Shown here: one piece after another, positions 1-7,321 of the stretch | Layout: every line of letters begins with the position of its first letter | Numbering within the stretch: the stretch's first letter is position 1 | NCBI GenBank assembly: GCA_944388805.1 | Contig: CALXKE010000005.1 | Coordinates: 24,076 to 88,075 of the forward strand | From: an uncultured Clostridia bacterium | GTDB lineage: Bacteria; Bacillota; Clostridia; TANB77; CAG-508 | Direction of reading: 5' to 3' | DNA: 64,000 bases | The notes under the pieces: generated by a model | Told to the model about the DNA's origin: nothing | The model's input: the letters and a program-made list of their open reading frames with translations, nothing else | The model's database searches: none | Made by a program: the position numbers and the translations under genes

Positions 1-51
1 ATACTTTATATCATTTTTTTATTCAAATAAAATTAAAAAAACATGATTTCG

Positions 52-80
52 TTGTCAAAAAATATATAGTTTGTTATAAT
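52..80 (+). promoter_or_regulatory. sigma-A promoter for the first gene
   Basis: TTGTCA at 52-57 and TATAAT at 75-80 are separated by 17 bases. Transcription would begin near 87. An ATG at 88 would therefore be leaderless, so this promoter favours the downstream start at 145 for the gene. Confidence 0.75.
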
Positions 81-144
81 AAAATGGATGAAAAAATTAA
101 AGAGCCTAAAAATATACTTTGACAAGGAGAAAAAGAATATAATA

Positions 145-1632
145 ATGAAAACAATTATAAACTCATTAAATATATTTTTTAAAAAAAGAGATAATTTAAT
201 TGTATTTTTTATAATTTTATTTTCAATTATAGGTGTATCCCTAAATGTTTTCATAATTTCTTCAGATGAATTATGGAATTTTCAAAATGTATACAAATTA
301 TATAATGGATTTGAATTATATAAAGATGCAAATGTGATATGCACGCCATTATTTTTTTACATAGGGAATTTTATTTTACATTTATTAGGTCCTAATTTTT
401 TTAGTTTTAGAATTTATAATATAATAATAGACACAATACTATTTTTTAGTACATATGTATTATGCAAAAAATTAAAAATCCCTAAAACCATATCCTTGAT
501 TATTGTTTTTATTTTAATGCTTGTAAAGCGCTATGCATTGGTTTTATGTATGGCAAATTATAATATGTTAGCACTTACCTTTTTTGTAATAGGTCTATTA
601 TGTATATTAAAAGAGAATTTAACGAAAAAAGATTTAATTTTTCAGGGAATAATAGTATTTCTAATAGCATTTACTAAACAAAATATGGGGGTATATTATT
701 TTTTAGCAATTTTAGTAATCATTTTTTTAGAAAATACAACAGTAAAGAAAAAATGCATAAATGTTTGTATGATATTGATTCCACTTCTTTTATTAGGGAT
801 AGGAAGTATTGCTTATTTTCAATATGCAGGAATTTTAAATGGCTTTATAGATTATGCCATATTAGGAATAGGAGAATTTGGACAAAAGAATATATCTTTA
901 AATATAGCGTTTATAATTATTTGGATATCTATAATTTTATTAAATGTTTTGATATTTAAACAGATGAAAAAAAATGCATTACTAACTGAAAAAAAATATA
1001 AGATATTAAAAAGAGTAATTATAATTTCTATTTTTTTGACATTTTCTATATTTCCAATTATGAATTTTGCACATTTTATGATAGGAATGTATTTAGCATG
1101 GATTGTACTATTTTATATAATAAATTTTATTTGCTTAGATATTTTTAGGAGAAAATATTTAAAAATAGCAAAATATGGATTAATTATATTGGTTTGTATT
1201 GCAATTGCATTTTCTTTTTTAAACTATCTTAACTGGCAAGAAAATAGTATAAAAACTTATAATTCACCATATTATGGGGGGTTACTAGATACTAATACTA
1301 ATGATAAAATTAAAAATATATCAGAATATATACAAAAATCAGATAAAAAAATAATTATTTTATCACATGATGCAAGTCTATATATGGTATATTTAAAAGA
1401 AAGCAATGGAAAAATGGACTTGCCATTTAAAGGAAATTTGGGAATGAAAGGTGAAGAAGGATTAATAGAAGAATTAAGTCAAATGCAAGGGGTAGAAGTT
1501 TTTATAAAAAAAGAAGAAGATGATATGAATTGGCAAGAATCAAAATTGGTAAGGAATTTTATTATACAAAATTATGAATGTATAGGAGAAATAGAGGATT
1601 TTATGATTTATGCGTTAGAAAATAAAAATTAA
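145..1632 (+). CDS. multi-pass membrane protein, GT-C glycosyltransferase-like
   Basis: About 495 residues with roughly ten hydrophobic segments and a hydrophilic C-terminal tail. The first extracytoplasmic loop carries SSDELWNF, an acidic pair as seen in GT-C polyprenyl-phosphate sugar transferases (ArnT/PMT-like), which move a sugar from a lipid carrier outside the membrane. Start: an in-frame ATG at 88 coincides with the predicted transcription start, while the ATG at 145 has AAGGAGA at 124-130, although the spacing of about 14 bases is long. It is monocistronic, followed by a terminator. Which sugar and acceptor it uses cannot be read from the sequence. The family assignment rests on topology and the acidic motif only. 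Confidence 0.6.
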   Translation: MKTIINSLNIFFKKRDNLIVFFIILFSIIGVSLNVFIISSDELWNFQNVYKLYNGFELYKDANVICTPLFFYIGNFILHLLGPNFFSFRIYNIIIDTILFFSTYVLCKKLKIPKTISLIIVFILMLVKRYALVLCMANYNMLALTFFVIGLLCILKENLTKKDLIFQGIIVFLIAFTKQNMGVYYFLAILVIIFLENTTVKKKCINVCMILIPLLLLGIGSIAYFQYAGILNGFIDYAILGIGEFGQKNISLNIAFIIIWISIILLNVLIFKQMKKNALLTEKKYKILKRVIIISIFLTFSIFPIMNFAHFMIGMYLAWIVLFYIINFICLDIFRRKYLKIAKYGLIILVCIAIAFSFLNYLNWQENSIKTYNSPYYGGLLDTNTNDKIKNISEYIQKSDKKIIILSHDASLYMVYLKESNGKMDLPFKGNLGMKGEEGLIEELSQMQGVEVFIKKEEDDMNWQESKLVRNFIIQNYECIGEIEDFMIYALENKN

Positions 1633-1663
1633 TATGATAAATAATATAATCGGAGTTAAAGTA

Positions 1664-1704
1664 TAAAATAGTTCAAATTTATTAATCTTGAACTATTTTA
1701 TTTA
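1664..1704 (+). terminator. intrinsic terminator
   Basis: A perfect 13-bp inverted repeat, 1664-1676 with 1688-1700, is followed by a T-rich run. It closes the glycosyltransferase gene before the type IV secretion locus. Confidence 0.75.
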
Positions 1705-1760
1705 TTATAGGTAAATTAATGAGAATTATATCACAATCTTTCGAATTATGTAGTCAAGAG

Positions 1761-1789
1761 TTGAAAAAAATAAATTTTTACTATATAAT
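1761..1789 (+). promoter_or_regulatory. sigma-A promoter of the pilin cluster
   Basis: TTGAAA at 1761-1766 and TATAAT at 1784-1789 with a 17-base spacer, 33 bases before the first pilin start. Confidence 0.75.
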
Positions 1790-1821
1790 ATAAGTAAGAG
1801 AGTCTTAAGAAGGTGATATGT

Positions 1822-2247
1822 ATGAAAATAGATAAAATTTTTGCAATTATATATATAGTACTAATGCTTTTTGTTGTTATGAATAATAAAGTCTATGCAT
1901 ATGAAGATTTGGAAAATGAAGAACTTAAAGTAGCGATATCATCAATTGATGATACAGTTAAAAGTGCTCGAAATTTTATTTCTGATGCTGATACGACAGG
2001 AACAGTAAATGAATCAGATGTAAAAGAATATGTAGGGTACATATATAATATCTTATTAGCATGTGGTCTAGTGATAGCGGTTGCTGTAGGCGTATTCCTA
2101 GGAATAAAATTTATGATGGATTCTGCAGAGGAACAAGCAGAAGTAAAGGAAATGCTTATTCCATATGTTGTTGGGTGTGTAATAATATTTGGAGCTTTTG
2201 GAATTTGGAAAATAGTAATGATGGTTATGGAAGGATTTAATTCATAA
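1822..2247 (+). CDS. VirB2-like type IV secretion pilin, copy 1
   Basis: A 141-residue protein with an N-terminal signal segment ending near NKVYAYE, then a hydrophilic stretch and two hydrophobic helices separated by a short charged loop (KFMMDSAEEQAEVKE). This is the arrangement of TrbC/VirB2-type pilins, which are cleaved and packed in the membrane before polymerising. It is the most divergent of four tandem pilin-like genes: its loop lacks the shared KKT motif. The ATG at 1822 was chosen over an upstream GTG because AAGAAGG lies 8 bases before it. First gene after a good promoter. Confidence 0.75.
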   Translation: MKIDKIFAIIYIVLMLFVVMNNKVYAYEDLENEELKVAISSIDDTVKSARNFISDADTTGTVNESDVKEYVGYIYNILLACGLVIAVAVGVFLGIKFMMDSAEEQAEVKEMLIPYVVGCVIIFGAFGIWKIVMMVMEGFNS

Positions 2248-2278
2248 AGTAATTAAATCATAAAGGAGGGAGAAATCT

Positions 2279-2692
2279 ATGAAAAAAGTAAAACAAATTT
2301 ATAAAGTAGTTATAATTTTTTTTATAATGATATTGTCCTTAGGGTACAATATTTCATTTGCTGCTCAAGACTCATCATCAGATGATGTAGAAGAAGCAAC
2401 AGGTTTTTCTCAAGGTTCATGGATATCTCCCGATTATTATGATCCTGGTGAATTAAATGATGGAGGAGAAATAATTAATATAGGAAATGAAATTATAGGG
2501 ATATTAAGATTTGTAGGAAGTTTTGCTTCTGTTATTTTTATTGTTGTAATAGGAATTAAGTATATGATGGGAAGTGTAGAAGAAAAAGCAGAATACAAAA
2601 AAACTATGTGGCCTTATTTTGTAGGAGCATTATTAGTATTTGGTATTACAACATTTTTATCAATTATAGAAGCTATTGCTAAAGAGATTTAA
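2279..2692 (+). CDS. VirB2-like type IV secretion pilin, copy 2
   Basis: 137 residues: a signal peptide (cleavage likely near ISFAAQ), a longer acidic region, then two hydrophobic helices joined by IKYMMGSVEEKAEYKKT. The joining loop is nearly identical to that of the third and fourth copies, so the genes arose by duplication. AAAGGAGGG precedes the ATG. It lies 31 bases after copy 1 and is probably cotranscribed. It may be a minor pilin, because the mature N-terminus is longer than in copies 3 and 4. Confidence 0.8.
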   Translation: MKKVKQIYKVVIIFFIMILSLGYNISFAAQDSSSDDVEEATGFSQGSWISPDYYDPGELNDGGEIINIGNEIIGILRFVGSFASVIFIVVIGIKYMMGSVEEKAEYKKTMWPYFVGALLVFGITTFLSIIEAIAKEI

Positions 2693-2798
2693 GACAACTA
2701 ACTATGAAAAGTTAATAGAGAAATATCGTTTTTCAGATAAAAAATAAAGAAAGGAGTGTATGGTTATTTAATTATAAATATATCATACAAGGAAGTAT

Positions 2799-3152
2799 AT
2801 GAATAAAAAATATATAAAAATTATGTTTTCAGTATTGCTTATTTTAATATTATTAAGTATAATACATAATAATGTATATGCGGCTTATTCTATATCAGAT
2901 CTTCCAGGAAAAGAATTCACAAATCAAGAAGCAATAGATGTGGGAAATAAAACTGTAACTATAGTAACAACAATTGGAAGTGTACTTTCAGTTATTGTTC
3001 TAATTGTTCTTGGGTTAAAATATATGCTGGGAAGTATAGAAGAAAAAGCTATATATAAAAAAACATTGATGCCATATATCATAGGTGCAGGTTTGGTTTT
3101 TGGAGCAAATGTTATAGCAGGTGTGTTCTATTCAGTTATAACAAATTTATAA
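2799..3152 (+). CDS. VirB2-like type IV secretion pilin, copy 3
   Basis: 117 residues with a signal peptide ending near NNVYAAY, a short polar segment and the two-helix pilin core with LKYMLGSIEEKAIYKKT between the helices. The closest relative in the window is copy 4. AAGGAAG lies before the ATG. A 106-base gap separates it from copy 2; I see no clear terminator in that gap. Confidence 0.8.
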   Translation: MNKKYIKIMFSVLLILILLSIIHNNVYAAYSISDLPGKEFTNQEAIDVGNKTVTIVTTIGSVLSVIVLIVLGLKYMLGSIEEKAIYKKTLMPYIIGAGLVFGANVIAGVFYSVITNL

Positions 3153-3174
3153 AAAAGTAAAAATGCCAAATAAC

Positions 3175-3204
3175 TTGCAAAGGAATATAAAAATGTGATA
3201 TAAT
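3175..3204 (+). promoter_or_regulatory. sigma-A promoter of pilin copy 4
   Basis: TTGCAA at 3175-3180 and TATAAT at 3199-3204, 18-base spacer. With the terminator after the gene it makes copy 4 an independent transcription unit. Confidence 0.65.
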
Positions 3205-3280
3205 ATTATTAGAGTTATTAACATTTCTTATGACATATAAGAATTTTAAAAATAAATATTAAAGTATGGAGGGGAAGAGA

Positions 3281-3652
3281 ATGAAAAGTATTTATAAGAT
3301 TATATCAATAATGCTAATAGCAATTATAGTAATATCTTTAGGAACAACAGTTTTTGCAGTAGTAACTGGAGTAAGTGATCCTTCTACGTTAACTGGACAA
3401 TCTGTAGAGGGAACTTCTAAAATAACAAGTATTGGTAACCAAATTATAACAATATTAACACTTGTTGGTACTATCGCATCTGTAATTGTATTAATTGTAT
3501 TAGGTATTAAATACATGATGGGAAGTGCAGAAGAAAAAGCAGAATACAAGAAAACAATGATGCCATATATTATAGGTGCAGCTTTAGTATTTGCAGCATC
3601 TGCATTAGCTGGTATGTTATATGCATTCTTATCAAATATGCAAGCTTCTTAA
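3281..3652 (+). CDS. VirB2-like pilin, copy 4, probable major pilin
   Basis: 123 residues from the ATG at 3281; GGAGGG at 3268-3273 sets this start rather than the ATG at 3266. A signal peptide ending near TTVFAVV is followed by the two-helix core with IKYMMGSAEEKAEYKKT. It has its own promoter and a strong terminator, so it can be made at a different level from the other secretion genes, as expected for the subunit needed in greatest number. That this is the major pilin is inference from the layout. Confidence 0.8.
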   Translation: MKSIYKIISIMLIAIIVISLGTTVFAVVTGVSDPSTLTGQSVEGTSKITSIGNQIITILTLVGTIASVIVLIVLGIKYMMGSAEEKAEYKKTMMPYIIGAALVFAASALAGMLYAFLSNMQAS

Positions 3653-3657
3653 AGAAA

Positions 3658-3706
3658 AAAAGGTTGGGAAGAAAGTTTCAAGATTTTATTCCCAATCTTT
3701 TTTTTT
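3658..3706 (+). terminator. intrinsic terminator after pilin 4
   Basis: GC-containing stem (3658-3670 with about 3689-3700, one G-T wobble) followed by an uninterrupted run of T. Confidence 0.85.
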
Positions 3707-3801
3707 GTGAAGAATATTTCAGTTAAAAGGTCAATATCATTATTGAAAACTTACAATATTATTACAAATACATTACAAATTAAAAAAGTTCGTAGAAATA
3801 G

Positions 3802-3830
3802 TTACATATTTCTACTTTTTTTGTTATAAT
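3802..3830 (+). promoter_or_regulatory. promoter of the core secretion operon
   Basis: TTACAT at 3802-3807 and TATAAT at 3825-3830 with a 17-base spacer. A 9-bp hairpin (3792-3800 with 3807-3815) followed by a T run overlaps the -35 region; it may be a second terminator for read-through from upstream. Confidence 0.6.
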
Positions 3831-3870
3831 AATATATAAGTATAATTATTTTTTTTAGAGAGGTAAAAAT

Positions 3871-4218
3871 ATGGGAACTTATAATATACCTAGAAATGTA
3901 AAAGGAGAAGGTAGAATACTATTTGTTTTTTCAACAAAAGCATTAATTTATTCAGGAATAGGAGGACTATTGGGAGGTATTTTTTATATTATATTTAGCC
4001 TTATAGGACTAAATATAATAGGAATTGCTTTTGTATTGCTTTTAGCACTTACGGGATTTGTTATAGGAACATTTAAAGTTCCTACTTTGTCAAAATTTGA
4101 AGTTACAAGGAAAACAGGGGGAGAAGATATAGACGAAATTATAAAAAGGGCAATTAAATTTAAAATGAATAAATCTAAAATTTACGTTTATACAAAGGAG
4201 GAACATATAGATGAATAA
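3871..4218 (+). CDS. PrgI family (VirB3-like) inner-membrane protein
   Basis: 115 residues: a short cytoplasmic N-terminus, two adjacent hydrophobic helices (about residues 24-70), then a basic C-terminal tail. The arrangement and the FKVPTLSKFEV region match the PrgI family, the Gram-positive counterpart of VirB3, which sits in the membrane beside the VirB4 ATPase. GAGAGG precedes the ATG. It is the first gene of the core operon and overlaps the next gene by 8 bases, suggesting translational coupling. Confidence 0.85.
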   Translation: MGTYNIPRNVKGEGRILFVFSTKALIYSGIGGLLGGIFYIIFSLIGLNIIGIAFVLLLALTGFVIGTFKVPTLSKFEVTRKTGGEDIDEIIKRAIKFKMNKSKIYVYTKEEHIDE

Positions 4219-5401
4219 TATTGATCAAACATCACAATTGTTAACTATGTTATTGATAGGTTTTTTTATCATACTATTTATATTAGTAATAGTTTATATT
4301 GTCTTAAAAATGAAAGAAAAAAAACAAGAGAGTAATGAAAATAAAAAGAGTGAAGAGATTAATGAAAATGAAAAAAATGTAAAAAGTACAAGTGAAGGAA
4401 AAAAATCTATATTTGATTTTATGGAATTTGATAAAATAGAAGACAATATGATTATACAAAAAGATGGAGCTAGATGCATCATGGTAATAGAGTGTCAAGG
4501 AATTAATTATGACTTAATGTCATCATTGGAAAAAACAGGAGTAGAAGAAGGGTTTGTTCAGTTTTTAAACACATTAAGACATCCTATACAAATATATGTT
4601 CAAACAAGAACAATTAATTTAGAAGATAGTATAAATACATATAAAAAGAAGGTAAATGAAATAGAATCCAATTTAAATAGATTAAAACAAACATATGACC
4701 AAATGTTAGAAAGCAATCAATATACACAAGAAGATTTAAATAAAGTTTTTTTTGAAATAACAAAACAAAATAATTTATATGAATATGGAAAAGACATTAT
4801 ATATAATACAGAAAAAATGAGTTTAAATAAAAATATATTGAGTAAAAAATATTATATAGTAATAGCATACCATACCTCAGAATTAGGAAAAAATGAATAT
4901 GACAAGAGTGAATTACAATCAATGGCTTTTTCTGAATTATATAACAGAGCACAGTCTATAATAAGAACAATTTCTGCTTGTAGTATTAATGCAAAAATAT
5001 TAAATTCAACAGAACTTGCTGAACTATTATATGTTGCTTATAATAGAGATGAATCAGAAACTTTTGACTTGAAAAAGGCAATTAAAGCTGAATATGATAG
5101 TTTATATAGTACAGCACCAGATGTGTTAGAAAAGAGAATGAAGGAATTAGATAAGATAATAGAAGAAAAAGCAGTTGATAAAGTTAGAGATAAAATTGAA
5201 AAATATAATTCTACATATAGAGAGAAAGTAGAGCAAAAAGAAGCGTCAATAGAAGAATTAGCTGATGAAATGGCTAAAATCATATTACAAGAAAATAAAA
5301 AATATTTAGGGGAAGAGCTTGTTAATGGTATTTTAGAGGAGGATGAAAAAAATGAGAATAGGAAAGAAAAAACAAAAAGCAAATCTAGAAATGCAAAATA
5401 A
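4211..5401 (+). CDS. membrane-anchored protein resembling the VirB4 N-terminal domain
   Basis: 396 residues. One N-terminal transmembrane helix (about 12-34) and a charged linker are followed by a domain starting near residue 70 (FDFMEFDKIEDN) that resembles the N-terminal, ATPase-free part of VirB4/TraC proteins, with coiled-coil segments after it. I see no Walker A motif. In Gram-positive secretion loci such a protein between PrgI and VirB4 probably contacts the ATPase at the membrane; that role is inferred. AAAGGAGG lies 9 bases before the ATG. Its end overlaps the start of virB4 by 50 bases. Confidence 0.55.
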   Translation: MNNIDQTSQLLTMLLIGFFIILFILVIVYIVLKMKEKKQESNENKKSEEINENEKNVKSTSEGKKSIFDFMEFDKIEDNMIIQKDGARCIMVIECQGINYDLMSSLEKTGVEEGFVQFLNTLRHPIQIYVQTRTINLEDSINTYKKKVNEIESNLNRLKQTYDQMLESNQYTQEDLNKVFFEITKQNNLYEYGKDIIYNTEKMSLNKNILSKKYYIVIAYHTSELGKNEYDKSELQSMAFSELYNRAQSIIRTISACSINAKILNSTELAELLYVAYNRDESETFDLKKAIKAEYDSLYSTAPDVLEKRMKELDKIIEEKAVDKVRDKIEKYNSTYREKVEQKEASIEELADEMAKIILQENKKYLGEELVNGILEEDEKNENRKEKTKSKSRNAK

Positions 5402-7319
5402 TAATAAGCCACAAAAAGAATTATTTAAAAGAGCAACCGTAAAGGAATTGATAGCTCCTTCCGGAATAGATGCATCTAATACAGACCGATTAGAAATTAT
5501 ATCAACTTTAAAAAGATATGCTAGAAGTTTTTTTGTTTCAAATCTTCCAAGAATGTGCACATTCCCAGATCTTTTTAGAGATATGTATTTGTTTGGAGAT
5601 ATTAATACTTCTGTATACATCAATCCAATACCAGAATCCAGATCACAAAGTGAATTAAATAGGGTTATTAATGAATTAGAAACAGAAAGAATAGTAGCCC
5701 AAGATAAAGGAAATATAAATAGAGAAAGTAATTTGACACAAAAGAGAATGGAAGCAGAACAATTAAGAGATGAAATTGCAGCAGGTTATAATAAATTATT
5801 TGAAGCTTCAATTATAGCAACATTATATACATATAACTTAGAAGATTTAGAAAGACTTACAAAGCTATTAGCAGCAGAAATGTCAAAATCATTAGTAGGT
5901 ATTAAAAGTGCATGGGCTATGCAAGAAGATGCATTTAAAAGTAATTTACCTTTGATGGAAAATAAGATAGGAAAAGAACATACATTTGATAGAAGATCAA
6001 TGGCAACAGTATTTCCTTTTACGACATCAGAAATTGGACATTCAACAGGGGTACCATTAGGATTTAATAAACAAACAGGAACGCCAATTTTATTTGATAA
6101 TTTTCATTCATCATTGACTAATTATAATATGGTAATTTTTGCAAAATCAGGTGCTGGTAAATCTGTTACAATGAAAACATTGATATCAAGATCTTCTGTA
6201 TTAATGGGAATTGAAAGTTTAGCATTAGACGCTGAAGGAGAATATTCAATTGTAGCAGAAAGTTTAGGTGGAATTAATGTTGTATTAAGTCCAAACTCTA
6301 AGACAATTATTAATTTATTTGATGTAGAGACAGAAACAGTTAAAGACGAAATAACAGGAAGAGAAAGAATGGTTATTAATATAGAAAATAAAGTAGAGGA
6401 TGTAACACAGGCTTTACTTACAATGGCTAGGGGAAGTACAAGAAGTACAGAAGTAAACGAATTAACCAAACAAATTATAGCAGAGTCTGTCTCAGAAGAA
6501 TATGCAGCAATAGGTATAAATTCTAATCCAAATAGTCTGTATGAACAAAGTAGCCAATTTAACAGGCAAGACAAATTATATCGTCAAAAGAAAAATATGC
6601 CTACTATAGGAAGTTGGTATAAAAGGATTCAAAGAAAAGCAGAAGAAAATAAAAATACAGATTATCAATTTCATTATAGTTATTTACTAAAAGTAATGAA
6701 ACAATATATTAGAGAATATGATGGGCAAATGGCTTATTTTGATGGCCAATCTACTTTTGAATTATTAGAAGGAGCACCTTTCATCAATTTAGATATTTCC
6801 CAGTTGGAAGAAAGATTTGCAAGACCATTAGCACAACAAATTTTATTATCTTGGATTTGGGAAAAATTTGTAAAAAAGAATAGTGAAGATAGAAAAAAAG
6901 CAATTAAGAAGAGAGTTATAGTAGACGAGGCTTGGATGTTATTGCCATATCCAGAAGCAGTTGACTTTTTAAATACAATGGCAAGACGTGCAAGAAAAAG
7001 AAATGTATCTTTGGCAGTAGTATCTCAAAGATTTCAGGATTTTTATGAAAAACCAGAGGCACAAGCAGTTTTAACATCATCAGATACAAAATTATTTTTA
7101 GCACAAGATAAATCAGAGATACAATACTTAAAAGAAGTATTCAAACTAAGTGAAGGAGAAGCAGGTTTCTTAGTTACTTGTTTAAAAGGAGAAGGATTAT
7201 TGAAAGTAGGTTCAGAATCTGCAATATTACAAATCACTCCTACGCAAAAAGAATTTGAATTTGTAGAAACAAATTTAAATAAATTGGTAACTATGAATAA
7301 AAAAAGACAAGGAGTATAA
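5352..7319 (+). CDS. virB4: VirB4 family secretion ATPase
   Basis: 655 residues. The hydrolase core has a Walker A motif AKSGAGKS (near residues 264-271) and a Walker B segment RVIVDEAWMLL (near 521), followed by ARRARKRNVSLAVVSQRF, a typical VirB4/TraC C-terminal signature. VirB4 powers pilus assembly and substrate transfer from the cytoplasmic face of the channel. The ATG at 5352 was preferred over 5343 because GAGGAGG at 5336-5342 directly abuts 5343 but lies 9 bases before 5352. The gene is complete, and the key ATPase residues are present. Confidence 0.95.
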   Translation: MRIGKKKQKANLEMQNNNKPQKELFKRATVKELIAPSGIDASNTDRLEIISTLKRYARSFFVSNLPRMCTFPDLFRDMYLFGDINTSVYINPIPESRSQSELNRVINELETERIVAQDKGNINRESNLTQKRMEAEQLRDEIAAGYNKLFEASIIATLYTYNLEDLERLTKLLAAEMSKSLVGIKSAWAMQEDAFKSNLPLMENKIGKEHTFDRRSMATVFPFTTSEIGHSTGVPLGFNKQTGTPILFDNFHSSLTNYNMVIFAKSGAGKSVTMKTLISRSSVLMGIESLALDAEGEYSIVAESLGGINVVLSPNSKTIINLFDVETETVKDEITGRERMVINIENKVEDVTQALLTMARGSTRSTEVNELTKQIIAESVSEEYAAIGINSNPNSLYEQSSQFNRQDKLYRQKKNMPTIGSWYKRIQRKAEENKNTDYQFHYSYLLKVMKQYIREYDGQMAYFDGQSTFELLEGAPFINLDISQLEERFARPLAQQILLSWIWEKFVKKNSEDRKKAIKKRVIVDEAWMLLPYPEAVDFLNTMARRARKRNVSLAVVSQRFQDFYEKPEAQAVLTSSDTKLFLAQDKSEIQYLKEVFKLSEGEAGFLVTCLKGEGLLKVGSESAILQITPTQKEFEFVETNLNKLVTMNKKRQGV

Positions 7320-7321
7320 AT

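Noticed and set aside
4294-4498. Minus-strand frames within the VirB4-N-like gene
   Set aside because: They are overlapping shadows with Phe/Ile-rich low-complexity sequence and no ribosome sites.
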